Position numbers and translations under genes: made by a program. The notes beneath the pieces are model-generated. The model did not search any database. It was not told where the DNA came from and was given only the letters and a program-made list of their open reading frames with translations. Shown here one piece after another: positions 16,430 to 25,364 of a stretch of DNA of 64,000 nt (positions are counted from its first letter, which is position 1; each line of letters opens with the position of its first letter). This stretch comes from CAWBRY01 sp963791295 (GTDB lineage Bacteria; Bacteroidota; Bacteroidia; Chitinophagales; Chitinophagaceae), in the NCBI GenBank assembly GCA_963791295.1, contig CAWBRY010000005.1:124001-188000 (forward strand). The letters are read 5' to 3'.

Positions 16430-17629
16430 ATGAAACTATTTATCAATTTTTCCCGCATACTTGTCGGCATTCTATTCATTTTTTCCGGCCTGGTCAAGGC
16501 CAATGATCCGCTCGGGCTTGGTTATAAAATGCAGGAGTTTTTTGAAGTCTGGAATGATGATCTATCGAAAGGGTCGTTTTTTCTAAATAACACACTAATA
16601 AACATTTTCGATTTTCTTCACGAGCATTCATTGGCCCTGTCGGTAATAATGATTGCATTTGAAATTATTGCCGGCGCTGCTTTGTTGTTGGGTTGGAGAA
16701 TGAAGTTATTCAGCTGGTTATTATTGTTGCTTATCGTCTTTTTTACTTTTCTTACCGGTTATGCATTTCTTTCCGGAAAGTTCAAGAATTGTGGGTGCTT
16801 CGGAGACTGTCTTCCTATTACGCCGGGGACTTCTTTTTTAAAGGACCTTGTGCTATTATTATTAATAGGTGTTTTATTCTGGCAACGGAAAAAGATCAAA
16901 CCCATTTTTTCGGAAAGGGTTGGCCTTTTATCATTACTTGGAGTTGCCCTGCTAAGTTTCGCCATACAATGGTATGCATTGACCTATCTGCCATTTGTAG
17001 ATTGCCTGCCTTTTAAGAAAGGAAACAATATTTCAGAAAAAATGCAGATCCCTCCGGGTGCAAGGCCCGATAGTTTTGCCATCCGCTTTGTTTATCAAAA
17101 GGGAGGGAAGGATTTTGAATTTTCCCCCGCCGAACTCCCGGCCGATTTGCCTTCCTATACATTCGTGAAGAGAACGGATAAACTGATCAGAAAGGGAAAT
17201 GCTGAACCGGCAATTAAGGGCTTCGCGTTGTCAGGCAGTTCTGATGAAGATTCAACTTCGATCGTGCTGACCCAACCTTACGCCATCCTGCTGTTCTGCG
17301 AAAATTTTTCAATACCTGCTTCAAAATGGAGGGACTCGTTCGCCAAAATCTACCAACAGGCCAAAACGAAAAACATACCATCGTACCTCGTCACTACCCA
17401 GCCCAGGGATGCCGCCTCTGCTTTAGCTGGAACATCCTTTGAAGGAATTCCTGTATTCAAGTGCGACTTTACCGCCATTCGCACAGCTGCAAGGACGAAC
17501 CCATGTCTTTTCCTTCTTAAGGAAGGCACAATAGTTAATAAGTGGAGTTATAAGAAAATGAGCGAAGCGAATTCTTCGATAGATAAAATCTCTGTACTGC
17601 CAGCAGATCCTACCACACCCAACCCCTAA
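16430..17629 (+). CDS. DoxX/MauE-like membrane protein with thioredoxin-like C-terminus (BT_3928 type)
   Basis: 399 aa. Four hydrophobic helices in the first 165 residues (ILVGILFIFSGLVKANDP, then AFEIIAGAALLLGWRMKLFS) form a DoxX/MauE core, with the cysteine motif NCGCFGDC in the loop after helix 3. A fifth helix (about 165-185) leads to an exported domain. That domain resembles a thioredoxin fold near its end (YAILLFCENF, NPCLFLLKEGTIVNKWSYKKM) but lacks a CxxC. MauE-type proteins support disulfide formation, so a redox role at the membrane is inferred. An in-frame TTG at 16412 exists, but the ATG at 16430 fits the family start. Confidence 0.75.
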   Translation: MKLFINFSRILVGILFIFSGLVKANDPLGLGYKMQEFFEVWNDDLSKGSFFLNNTLINIFDFLHEHSLALSVIMIAFEIIAGAALLLGWRMKLFSWLLLLLIVFFTFLTGYAFLSGKFKNCGCFGDCLPITPGTSFLKDLVLLLLIGVLFWQRKKIKPIFSERVGLLSLLGVALLSFAIQWYALTYLPFVDCLPFKKGNNISEKMQIPPGARPDSFAIRFVYQKGGKDFEFSPAELPADLPSYTFVKRTDKLIRKGNAEPAIKGFALSGSSDEDSTSIVLTQPYAILLFCENFSIPASKWRDSFAKIYQQAKTKNIPSYLVTTQPRDAASALAGTSFEGIPVFKCDFTAIRTAARTNPCLFLLKEGTIVNKWSYKKMSEANSSIDKISVLPADPTTPNP

Positions 17630-17641
17630 CTTTTTGCTTGC

Positions 17642-18691
17642 ATGATACCTTTCATTGCCAAAAAACTTTTCTATGGAGTGCTGGTCCTGGTCGGCGTAGT
17701 AATCCTTGTATTTTTCCTGTTTCAGGGCTTCGGCGACCCTTCACGGTTGGTCATGGGGCAATCCGGGGATTCGGCGACGCAGGCCAACATTCGCAAGGAT
17801 CTATACCTGGATCAGCCAAAATGGAAACAATTCTTATTCTATCTCAATGATGTCTCTCCCATATGCTTTCACAGCAAGAGCGAGATCAATAAAAAGAATC
17901 TCAAAGGCATCTTTATCGGCGGCAACAATAAGGTAGGCGTAAAAATTCCTTACCTGCGGCAATCTTACCAAAGCAAACGAAACGTGGGAGTGATCCTGAT
18001 GCGGGCACTGCCAGGAACGGTCATCCTGGCGATAGCAGCGATGATGATTGCTGTCTTGATCGGAATTCCCCTGGGAGTGATTGCCGCGGTGCGGCAAAAT
18101 ACCTGGCTAGATACTTCGGCCATATTCGGCAGCATTGTCGGCATCTCAGCGCCTTCGTTTTTCATGGGGATCATCATTGCATATATATTCGGCTTTGTAT
18201 TAAGCGATTGGACGGGGCTTCATATTTCCGGAAGTTGGTTTGCTATCGACGAGATGACCGGGCAAAAAAGATTGACGCTCCAAAACCTGATATTACCTGC
18301 CGTCACTTTGGGAATTCGTCCATTGGCTATTATCACGCAATTGACACGCAGCGCCATGTTGGATGTGCTTGACCAGGACTATATCAGAACAGCCTATGCC
18401 AAAGGTCTCAGTAAGACCAGAGTGGTCTGGAAGCATGGCTTGCGCAATGCATTGAATCCAGTTATTACGGCCATCACCGGATGGTTCGCAGAATTACTGG
18501 CCGGCGCGTTCTTTGTGGAATATATCTTTGGCTGGCAGGGCATCGGCAAGGTTACCGTCGACGCATTGGAAAAGCTGGATTACCCTGTAGTAATGGGTTC
18601 TGTACTAGTTGCAGCAAGCTTTTTCATACTCATCAACATGTTGGCAGATATTCTTTATGGACTCGTAGATCCCAGAGTTCGCATTCAGTAA
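17642..18691 (+). CDS. ABC transporter permease, OppB/DppB family
   Basis: 349 aa inner-membrane subunit of an oligopeptide/dipeptide-type importer. The N-terminal TPR-like helix IAKKLFYGVLVLVGVVILVF is typical. A long loop of about 80 residues precedes the permease core of about five helices. The cytoplasmic coupling motif AYAKGLSKTRVVWKHGLRNA fits the family consensus and ends with DILYGLVDPRVR. It starts 12 bp after the DoxX/MauE-like gene. No partner ATPase, second permease or binding protein follows within the window. Confidence 0.9.
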   Translation: MIPFIAKKLFYGVLVLVGVVILVFFLFQGFGDPSRLVMGQSGDSATQANIRKDLYLDQPKWKQFLFYLNDVSPICFHSKSEINKKNLKGIFIGGNNKVGVKIPYLRQSYQSKRNVGVILMRALPGTVILAIAAMMIAVLIGIPLGVIAAVRQNTWLDTSAIFGSIVGISAPSFFMGIIIAYIFGFVLSDWTGLHISGSWFAIDEMTGQKRLTLQNLILPAVTLGIRPLAIITQLTRSAMLDVLDQDYIRTAYAKGLSKTRVVWKHGLRNALNPVITAITGWFAELLAGAFFVEYIFGWQGIGKVTVDALEKLDYPVVMGSVLVAASFFILINMLADILYGLVDPRVRIQ

Positions 18692-18853
18692 ATACGGAAT
18701 GGACGGTGTCTATTTACTTGGTAAAAAATTATTAATATCAACAAAATGATGTTAACTTTATATGAATGCCTCTGATTGGTTTTGAACGGTACATTCTTTG
18801 ATATATTTTAGCCCCACGAAATCCCCGAAACCATAATCATAAAACCCAATTCT

Positions 18854-19291
18854 ATGGAAAAGATAACCGTCATACTTAAGCGCAAACAAACTCATTTTAA
18901 ATCTGTTTCTCCCAACTGTTCTGTTAGTGATGCATTAGGAAGAATGAATTGTGAGAATACAGATCATTTAATCGTAATGGATGAAAATGCAAACTTCCTG
19001 GGAGTAGTTAGTGAGCATGATATAGCGTCCAAATCCTTGTTTTCAAAGTTGCCTCCTTCTCAAAGATTGGTCAAAGATATTATGACCACCCGCCTTCCAA
19101 TCGCATTTACAAGTGATACTGTTGATCAATGCATGCAGTGCATGCAACATTATCATGTAAAGTTCCTGCCTGTTTTTGAAGGACATAAATTTAAGGGCAT
19201 TGTCACCACAGACGACATTCTGTACGAAGCGGTATGGAACCGTAAGGATATTTTTGATGGAGAAAAATTACCGGCGACAGCGGCTTATTGA
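18854..19291 (+). CDS. Tandem CBS-domain protein
   Basis: 145 aa consisting only of two CBS domains. The first is at about residues 5-65 (SVSPNCSVSDALGRMN, DHLIVMDENANFLGVVSEHDIA). The second is at about 72-130 (VKDIMTTRLPIAFTSD, KFLPVFEGHKFKGIVTTDDIL). Such stand-alone Bateman modules bind adenosine nucleotides. A plausible promoter lies upstream: TTG near 18782-18784 and TATATTTT at 18802-18809. The 3' end overlaps the convergent DciA-like gene by 7 bp. Confidence 0.85.
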   Translation: MEKITVILKRKQTHFKSVSPNCSVSDALGRMNCENTDHLIVMDENANFLGVVSEHDIASKSLFSKLPPSQRLVKDIMTTRLPIAFTSDTVDQCMQCMQHYHVKFLPVFEGHKFKGIVTTDDILYEAVWNRKDIFDGEKLPATAAY

Positions 19292-19566
19292 ATCAATACT
19301 TCATTGATCACCTTTTGTCCCAGTGCCTCATTAACTCTTTGTCTTATTTTATCTTTCTGATAAATTAATTCATTCTTCAAGGGGCCTACGTGCGTGGTAA
19401 TGATAAGTTTATCACCAATGATCTGTAATTTCTCTGTATAACGCGCCACCGTCTTACCCATGATCTGTTCCCAGGCGTCATGGATCTGCAATGCCTGGAT
19501 ACCTCCTTTAAGTCGGCTTCCCTCCAAAAATTCCTTGACTGCCTCTCCGATTGAATACTGTCTCAT
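19285..19566 (-). CDS. DUF721/DciA-like protein
   Basis: 93 aa from the ATG at 19566 (MRQYSIGEAVKEFLEG); a GTG at 19590 that overlaps the recF stop is an alternative start. The sequence shows the DUF721 pattern: an N-terminal helix IGEAVKEFL, the WEQIMGKTVARYTEKL core and a KLIITTHVGPLKNEL strand-helix. DciA proteins, which share this domain, help load the replicative helicase. Its place directly after recF, and probably on its transcript, supports a replication/repair link. Confidence 0.8.
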   Translation of the reverse strand: MRQYSIGEAVKEFLEGSRLKGGIQALQIHDAWEQIMGKTVARYTEKLQIIGDKLIITTHVGPLKNELIYQKDKIRQRVNEALGQKVINEVLIQ

Positions 19567-19586
19567 AAAATGAAGGTACAACGTTT

Positions 19587-20669
19587 TCACAAAGCTATCA
19601 TCTGGAACGATTGATTTAGAGCTGTGAGATGCTCCGTCAATCTTTTCTCATTAGTATCGGTGATAAATACCTGCCCGTCATTTTCCACGCACACCTTTTG
19701 AAGTAGGTTGCCAATTCTGTCCTCATCTAATTTTTCAAACACATCATCCAACAATAGCAGCGGGGTAATTCCTTTTTCTTTCTTTATTATATTTAATTCC
19801 GCCAGTTTCAATGCATAGAGGAGACTTTTTCGTTGGCCTTGAGAAGCAATGTTTCGAAACAAACGATTGTCCAATTGAATTTCCAGGTCATCCCGGTGAA
19901 TACCGGAGAGAGTTCTCTGCGCAATGCAGTCGCGCTTCCGGTTCAGCTGTAACAATTCCGCCAGGGAAGCTTTTTCCAGCTCACTTTCATAGTACATGTT
20001 TAATGCCTCTGGCTGCCGGGAAATGTCTTCATATTCGTGTTTTGCCATGGGCAGAAAGGAAAGGAGGAATTCCGTTCGCTTTTTATAAATCTCGTCGCCG
20101 GGTGGAATGAGCTGGGCATCCAATACATCCAGCAGGGACCAATCCTGCGCACCGGTCTCAGCAAACAATCGAAGCAGGGAGTTTCGTTGCTGCAGCAATT
20201 TGTTGTAGGTGATGAGTTGTTCCAGGTAACGGCTATCGATTTGAGAAATCAATGCATCCAGGAATTTTCTTCTTTCTTCGCTGCTGCCGGTAATCAGCAA
20301 TGCATCATCGGGAACGATGATAACGCATGGATAACGTCCTATATGCCGGGAAAATCGTTCATAGATATCGTCGTTGACCGAAAATTCCTTTCTTCCAGTA
20401 TCTCTGACGATGCATACCACCTCTTCATTCTTATCGTGCAATACGAAGCTGCCTTGTATTCGAAATCCGTTCTTGCCATGCTGCGCATTGTGGAAGTCTG
20501 TCCGGGTAAAATAACTCTTGGTGAAACAGAGGTAATGGATTGCATCGAGCAGGTTCGTTTTGCCGACGCCATTTTTTCCGTGGATACCAATGATCCTGTC
20601 ATTAAAATCAAATAAACGATGAGTGTAGTTTTTGAACTGAGTAAGAGTTATTTGCCGGAATCGAAGCAT
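19587..20669 (-). CDS. recF: DNA replication and repair protein RecF
   Basis: 360 aa. An SMC-like ABC ATPase that helps load RecA at gaps. It shows Walker A GKNGVGKTN (about residue 33), the ABC signature ASQGQRKSLLYALKLAE and Walker B LLLLDDVFEKLDEDR, followed by the D-loop and the switch element VFITDTN. The ORF extends to a TTG at 20678, but the ATG at 20669 (MLRFRQITLTQFKNY) is the expected start. It is divergent from pdhA, and the DciA-like gene follows at once. Confidence 0.95.
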   Translation of the reverse strand: MLRFRQITLTQFKNYTHRLFDFNDRIIGIHGKNGVGKTNLLDAIHYLCFTKSYFTRTDFHNAQHGKNGFRIQGSFVLHDKNEEVVCIVRDTGRKEFSVNDDIYERFSRHIGRYPCVIIVPDDALLITGSSEERRKFLDALISQIDSRYLEQLITYNKLLQQRNSLLRLFAETGAQDWSLLDVLDAQLIPPGDEIYKKRTEFLLSFLPMAKHEYEDISRQPEALNMYYESELEKASLAELLQLNRKRDCIAQRTLSGIHRDDLEIQLDNRLFRNIASQGQRKSLLYALKLAELNIIKKEKGITPLLLLDDVFEKLDEDRIGNLLQKVCVENDGQVFITDTNEKRLTEHLTALNQSFQMIAL

Positions 20670-20760
20670 GCCTCGCAAGTTACAAGGATCAATGCAGAAG
20701 GAAGCGCTATAGAGCTCATTGCAGATGCAAATCAGGCAGGAAAAATTGCATTCTTTCCCT

Positions 20761-20768
20761 TATTTTTG
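20761..20768 (+). promoter_or_regulatory. Promoter -7 element for pdhA (TATTTTTG)
   Basis: TATTTTTG is an exact TAnnTTTG match followed by CG. It lies downstream of the longest possible pdhA ORF start (20719), which argues for the TTG start at 20788 instead. No -33 TTG is seen at 17-20 bp upstream. Confidence 0.4.
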
Positions 20769-20787
20769 CGACTCAAATTTTTGGCCC

Positions 20788-21783
20788 TTGGCTCCTAAAT
20801 TTTCAAAAGAAACCTATCTCTATTGGTACGAATTGATGCAGCTTATCCGTCAGTTTGAGTTGACGGCAGAAGAGAAATACAAGATGGATGGCAAGATCAG
20901 GGGTTTTTTTCACGCATACATAGGCCAGGAAGCAATTGCAGCGGGATGCATGACCGCCACTAAGCCCGAAGATATTTTTATAACTGCTTACAGGGATCAT
21001 GGCCTTGCAATAGCCAAGGGCGTGTCGGTGAATAGCTGCATGGCAGAGCTCTACGGAAAGTCGACTGGGAATTCCAAAGGAAAGGGTGGGAGCATGCATT
21101 TTTTTGGGAAAAAAGTAAATTTTTATGGTGGTCATGGGATTGTTGGCGCTCAGATCGGTACGGCTGCCGGACTGGCTTTTGCTGAACAATACCGGGGTAC
21201 GGACAACGTCGTGTTGTGCTATTTTGGAGATGGTGCCGCTCGCCAGGGCATACTGCACGAAACATTTAATCTGGCCATGCTGTGGAAATTGCCTGTGATC
21301 TTCATCTGCGAAAACAATAACTACGCAATGGGGACTTCAGTTGAACGTACTTCCAATGTCGTCGACATTTATAAATTGGCAGATAGCTATGAAATGCCCG
21401 GAGCTACGATAGATGGAATGAATCCGGAACCTGTGCATGAAGGCGTAAGCCTTGCGGTCAAAAGGGCAAGGGAAAAAGGCGGACCGACTTTACTTGAAAT
21501 TAAGACCTATCGATATAAGGGGCACTCTATCAGTGACCCACAAAAATACCGGACTAAGGAAGAAGTAGAAGAATACAGGGGAAAAGATCCTATTCAACAG
21601 ATCGTGAAAAATATTATTGCCAACAAGTTTGCAAAACAGGAAGAGATCAATGCGATTGACGCGCGTATCAACAGTGTCGTGGCCGAATCGGTAAAATTTG
21701 CAGAAGAAAGTCCCTGGCCGGATGACAGCGAAGTGCTGAAAGACGTTTACGTAGATCCAAACTATCCATTTATAGTAGACTAA
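20788..21783 (+). CDS. pdhA: Pyruvate dehydrogenase E1 component, alpha subunit
   Basis: 331 aa. The thiamine-diphosphate-dependent subunit that decarboxylates pyruvate with its beta partner. Motifs: IRGFFHAYIGQEA, ITAYRDHGLA, the TPP/Mg motif YFGDGAARQG to ENNNYAMGTS, and the phosphorylation-loop equivalent TYRYKGHSISDPQKYR. The TTG at 20788 gives (M)APKFSKETYLYWYE, which aligns with E1-alpha N-termini. The longer ORF from 20719 runs through a promoter-like element and adds a poor N-terminus. An ATG at 20836 is a third option. The beta subunit gene is not next to it, and a TPR gene follows after 44 bp. Confidence 0.9.
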   Translation: MAPKFSKETYLYWYELMQLIRQFELTAEEKYKMDGKIRGFFHAYIGQEAIAAGCMTATKPEDIFITAYRDHGLAIAKGVSVNSCMAELYGKSTGNSKGKGGSMHFFGKKVNFYGGHGIVGAQIGTAAGLAFAEQYRGTDNVVLCYFGDGAARQGILHETFNLAMLWKLPVIFICENNNYAMGTSVERTSNVVDIYKLADSYEMPGATIDGMNPEPVHEGVSLAVKRAREKGGPTLLEIKTYRYKGHSISDPQKYRTKEEVEEYRGKDPIQQIVKNIIANKFAKQEEINAIDARINSVVAESVKFAEESPWPDDSEVLKDVYVDPNYPFIVD

Positions 21784-21827
21784 GTGCGTTGTGCCTTAGA
21801 ATACATTTCACCAATAGAAAAATCATT

Positions 21828-22517
21828 ATGGCAGAAAAGAAAACAGGTGTCGAAGGGGAAAGCGGCGAGCTAATTGTAACGAGAGCTAAGGATTTCTGGG
21901 AAAAATATAATAAGCCGCTGATGATCGTCGGTGCTGCTATCATCGTGTTGGTTGGCGGTTATTACATTTACCAGAACTATTTCGTAAAGCCCAAAGAAGA
22001 TAAGGCCGCCGACGCTATGTTCAAGGCAGAAGAATATTTTCGCATTGATTCGGTAAACCTGGCCTTGAATGGTGACGGTCAGTACCTGGGATTTCTCAAG
22101 ATCATCGACCGTTACAGCGGAACCAAGTCAGCCAAGTTATCTCAGTTCTATGCCGGTGATTGTTATCTGAAATTGGGAGACAATGAAAAAGCAATTAAGT
22201 ACCTGAAAAAATTCACTACGTCCTCCAAGCCATTGCAGGCCCGCACTTACAAATTGATGGCTGATGCATATGCCGATTTAGGAAAGTATAAAGACGCGCT
22301 GGAATATTATAAGAAATCGGCTCATCACTTTGAGGAGGACAAAACTAATTCTGCTGAAGCCTTGTTTCTTGCAGCATATCTGGCAGATCGCGTCATGAAG
22401 AATCCCAAAGAAGCTATCGAACTATATAAAGAAGTGAAAAAGAAGTTTCCAAAAGAGAAGGGCCAGGATGCTGACAATTACTTAGCTCAACTAGGGGTTT
22501 ATAATGTGGAAGAATAA
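21828..22517 (+). CDS. Membrane-anchored TPR protein
   Basis: 229 aa from MAEKKTGVEGESG at 21828; a longer ORF from 21789 is open but lacks support. A single transmembrane helix (about residues 33-51, PLMIVGAAIIVLVGGYYIY) leaves the C-terminal part outside. Tandem TPR-like helices follow (AKLSQFYAGDCYLKLGDNEKAIKYLKKF, then YKLMADAYADLGKYKDALEYYKK). This matches the YfgM-like layout seen in many Bacteroidota. It ends 2 bp before ribH, so the two are almost certainly cotranscribed. Confidence 0.8.
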   Translation: MAEKKTGVEGESGELIVTRAKDFWEKYNKPLMIVGAAIIVLVGGYYIYQNYFVKPKEDKAADAMFKAEEYFRIDSVNLALNGDGQYLGFLKIIDRYSGTKSAKLSQFYAGDCYLKLGDNEKAIKYLKKFTTSSKPLQARTYKLMADAYADLGKYKDALEYYKKSAHHFEEDKTNSAEALFLAAYLADRVMKNPKEAIELYKEVKKKFPKEKGQDADNYLAQLGVYNVEE

Positions 22518-22519
22518 TC

Positions 22520-23053
22520 ATGGCTAACGTCGCTAACAGCAAACTCTTGCATTTTGACACAGGCATTCTGGACGCACAGGATGCCTGTATCGTTTTAGTA
22601 AGAACCGAATGGAACGCCGCCATTGTGAATGAATTGGCGAAAGGGTGCGTTTTAAAATTGCAGTCATACAATGTAAAGAAGATCATCACTGTCACCGTTC
22701 CGGGGGCTTTTGAAATTCCTTATACCATAAAGACCTATTGGGATGAGGCAGGAAAAAAGAAAAGGCCGGAAGCTTTTATTGCACTTGGTTGCGTGGTGCG
22801 CGGAGACACTCCTCATTTCGACTATATCTGCAAAGCCGTTACGGATGGTATTTTACAATTAAATCTTCAGTTACCGGTGCCCACTATCTTCGGTGTGCTC
22901 ACCGTGGATTCGGAAGCGCAGGCAAAGGAAAGGGCTGGTGGTACCCATGGTCATAAAGGTGAAGAAGCCGCGATCACCGCGTTAAAGATGATGTCCCTGA
23001 AAAAACATCTGGGTAAGAACCCTGGAGCTGACCAAAATTTTCACATTGACTAA
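22520..23053 (+). CDS. ribH: 6,7-Dimethyl-8-ribityllumazine synthase
   Basis: 177 aa. Penultimate enzyme of riboflavin synthesis, forming icosahedral or pentameric assemblies in the cytoplasm. It shows RTEWNAAIVNEL at the substrate site, VTVPGAFEIPYTIK, FIALGCVVRGDTPHFDYI with the catalytic His, and the C-terminal EAQAKERAGGTHGHKGEEA. The gene starts 2 bp after the TPR gene, suggesting translational coupling. No other rib gene is present here. Confidence 0.95.
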   Translation: MANVANSKLLHFDTGILDAQDACIVLVRTEWNAAIVNELAKGCVLKLQSYNVKKIITVTVPGAFEIPYTIKTYWDEAGKKKRPEAFIALGCVVRGDTPHFDYICKAVTDGILQLNLQLPVPTIFGVLTVDSEAQAKERAGGTHGHKGEEAAITALKMMSLKKHLGKNPGADQNFHID

Positions 23054-23076
23054 ATCCTCGTGGTCCGGGATCAAAA

Positions 23077-23796
23077 ATGAACGTACAGCTCTTCATACCT
23101 TGCTTTGTTGACCAGCTCGCGCCCGACACGGCATTTAGTATGATCAGGGTGCTGGAAAAATCTGGTTGTACCGTTACTTACAATACTGCGCAAACCTGTT
23201 GCGGGCAACCGGCATTCAATGCAGGATTTTGGGATGAGTCAAAAGCTGTATGCAACAAATTCATTCAAGATTTCAAAGGCACTGATCTTATTGTCGCGCC
23301 CAGCGCCAGCTGTGTTGGATTTGTTCGTAACTATTATAAAAAGTTATTTGAAAACTCATCCCTTCATCACGAGGTAGAGAACCTGGGAAAGAGGATCTAC
23401 GAGTTTTCAGAGTTCATGGTCAGGGTGTTGAAAGTGGAAAATGTGGGTGCGACGCTTCATGGAAAGGCTACTTATCACGATTCCTGTGCGGGTCTTCGGG
23501 AGTGCGGCATCAAAGCTGAACCACGAAAATTATTGTCGCATGTGAAAGGGCTTCATATGGCTGAGATGAATGACGTCGAGACCTGTTGTGGGTTCGGAGG
23601 AACATTTGCCGTGAAGTTTGAAGCCATTTCGATAGCCATGGCTGAACAAAAAGTTGAAAATGCCATGGCCACCGGTTGCGATTACCTGATATCCACGGAT
23701 TACTCCTGCCTCATGCACTTGCAGGGTTTCATCAACCATCAGGGATATAAATTAAAAACGCTTCATCTCGCCGATGTATTGGCGAGTGGTTGGTAA
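23077..23796 (+). CDS. (Fe-S)-binding CCG-domain protein, LutA/YkgE type
   Basis: 239 aa with two cysteine-rich CCG domains: TAQTCCGQPAFNAGF in the first and HDSCAGLRECG then VETCCGFGGTFAVKF in the second. This is the pattern of LutA, a subunit of the LutABC L-lactate oxidation complex, and of GlcF/HdrB relatives. LutB and LutC are not adjacent, so the partner is unknown. The gene lies 23 bp after ribH on the same strand. Confidence 0.85.
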   Translation: MNVQLFIPCFVDQLAPDTAFSMIRVLEKSGCTVTYNTAQTCCGQPAFNAGFWDESKAVCNKFIQDFKGTDLIVAPSASCVGFVRNYYKKLFENSSLHHEVENLGKRIYEFSEFMVRVLKVENVGATLHGKATYHDSCAGLRECGIKAEPRKLLSHVKGLHMAEMNDVETCCGFGGTFAVKFEAISIAMAEQKVENAMATGCDYLISTDYSCLMHLQGFINHQGYKLKTLHLADVLASGW

Positions 23797-23802
23797 AGGA
23801 TA

Positions 23803-24582
23803 CTATAATCCCGAAAAGTAATCGTATCCTCTTTGAGCCCAATAGTCAGGTGGCTTTTCATTATCGAAATACATGGTACCAATACGTTTGATGCTTTTAA
23901 TTCCATATTTAACGGGAATGATCAGCCGAAGAGGATATCCCTGGTTCATCGGAAGAGGCTGGCCGTTCAATTCATAACAAAGCAGTGTTTGTGGATGCAA
24001 GGCGCTGGGCATATCGATGCCGACAAAATATTTTTTATCCGGTGTACTCAGACCCACATATTTCATGGCTGCCTGCTCGTTCAGTCCATATGCCTTCATA
24101 AAATCCGAAAAGCGCACGCCGCCCCAATAAGTGATCTGGCTCCAGCCCTCTATGCACTTAAAATTGAAAACAATCTCTGTCTTGGGCAAACTCCTGATAT
24201 CATCCAACGAAATTTTTAAAGTATCTCCTTCATTTCTAAGAACATTCATTTTCCAGGTCGAGGGATCAAATTCCTTTCCCATTCCAATATTACCATTCAC
24301 TCTCACATTACGGGCTGCAGCAGATTTAGGATATTCTTTAGCCAGATGATTGTCAGACAAGAGGCCACCAAATATCGCTTCATTCGTATTCAATATCTTT
24401 CTCAATGGAGCTTTTGCACCTTGGGCAGTCGGCGGTTGGCGATACAACCATTTTATTCCTCTAATGGCAACAAATAATAGAATAAAAAAGAAAAAGAAAG
24501 ACACGAAGGTTTTCTTGACAATGAGTTCATCGACGCTCAGCTTTGAATTCTTCTTGAAGATGTTTCTTAAAAAATTTGACAT
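23803..24582 (-). CDS. Molybdopterin-dependent oxidoreductase (MsrP/sulfite-oxidase fold), membrane-anchored
   Basis: 259 aa. The sulfite-oxidase-fold Moco domain has the ligand Cys143 in FNFKCIEGWS, preceded by DDIRSLPKTE, and conserved YVGLSTPDKKYFVGID, HPQTLLCYELNG and PLRLIIPVKYGIKSIKRIG. MsrP reduces periplasmic methionine sulfoxide and is fed by a membrane haem b protein. Here the N-terminus has no twin-arginine motif; instead residues about 25-43 form a transmembrane helix after a basic stretch, so the domain would sit outside on an anchor. The cytochrome b partner lies 6 bp upstream in the same operon. Confidence 0.85.
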   Translation of the reverse strand: MSNFLRNIFKKNSKLSVDELIVKKTFVSFFFFFILLFVAIRGIKWLYRQPPTAQGAKAPLRKILNTNEAIFGGLLSDNHLAKEYPKSAAARNVRVNGNIGMGKEFDPSTWKMNVLRNEGDTLKISLDDIRSLPKTEIVFNFKCIEGWSQITYWGGVRFSDFMKAYGLNEQAAMKYVGLSTPDKKYFVGIDMPSALHPQTLLCYELNGQPLPMNQGYPLRLIIPVKYGIKSIKRIGTMYFDNEKPPDYWAQRGYDYFSGL

Positions 24583-24588
24583 AGTATC

Positions 24589-25299
24589 CTATTTTTCCGG
24601 TTCTTCGATTTTATTTTCCTCGATCGCCGGCGCGGGGGGCGGATCTTTCGTCTTTACTACCTCAAATCCAGTTACCATGGCCTGAAAATTATTCCATCCG
24701 GCAATGATGACCTGGATAATGTGAATAAGAAAAAACAGAACATATCCAATGGTGAGTGCAAAATGAAGCACCCGCGCGGTTTTGTATCCTCCCATCATAG
24801 CACAAAGCCAGCCTAATTGAACAGGTTTGTAAATGGCCAGCCCAGTCAGGATAGATCCTATGCCCATTAGAATGATTGCCGAATAAGCCACTCGTTGCGC
24901 TGCATTGTATTTTCCCTGGGGTGGTTTGGTCTTGCGCAAGTGAAGGTCGTGTAAGAAAACCTGCCAGGCTTCCTTAAATGAACGGCGATTGGGTAAAAGA
25001 TATCTCCATTCACCTGAAATAAATGTATAAAGGACGTAGGCGATCCCGTTGATGAAAAACAGCCACATGAATACAAAATGATAGGCCATCCCTTCCGCGA
25101 GATGATAGGGGATATGCAAGGCCTTGTAGAATGAGTCAGGGAAAAACTTGAGTAATGTTTTGCTGCCAAATCCAATCTTATAAACACCGTTGGCCCAGTA
25201 GATCAGCAAACCGCTCCAAATCATCAGCGCCAGGACCGGAAAATTGATCCAGTGAAACCATCGAATAGCCAGGGGATGTTTTTTGACAATTTTCTTCAA
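24589..25299 (-). CDS. Cytochrome b/b561-type membrane subunit, MsrQ-like partner
   Basis: 236 aa. Four to five transmembrane helices with possible haem-ligand histidines in HPLAIRWFHWINF, HIPYHLAEGMAYHF and ARVLHFALTIGYVL plus FFLIHIIQV. The long polar C-terminus (TKDPPPAPAIEENKIEEPEK) looks cytoplasmic. It begins at TTG (25299); no in-frame ATG precedes the first helix. It lies directly before the molybdopterin oxidoreductase gene and should supply it with electrons from the quinone pool. Confidence 0.8.
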   Translation of the reverse strand: MKKIVKKHPLAIRWFHWINFPVLALMIWSGLLIYWANGVYKIGFGSKTLLKFFPDSFYKALHIPYHLAEGMAYHFVFMWLFFINGIAYVLYTFISGEWRYLLPNRRSFKEAWQVFLHDLHLRKTKPPQGKYNAAQRVAYSAIILMGIGSILTGLAIYKPVQLGWLCAMMGGYKTARVLHFALTIGYVLFFLIHIIQVIIAGWNNFQAMVTGFEVVKTKDPPPAPAIEENKIEEPEK

Positions 25300-25364
25300 C
25301 AGAAATTCTGTTTGCTGTTGCTAAGTTACAGAATTGAAATAGGAAAGGGATTGCAAGAATGCAG

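Noticed and set aside
18692..18853. Possible missing oligopeptide ABC genes after the permease
   Set aside because: The gap has only a promoter and no ORF; the transporter operon ends with the permease in this window.
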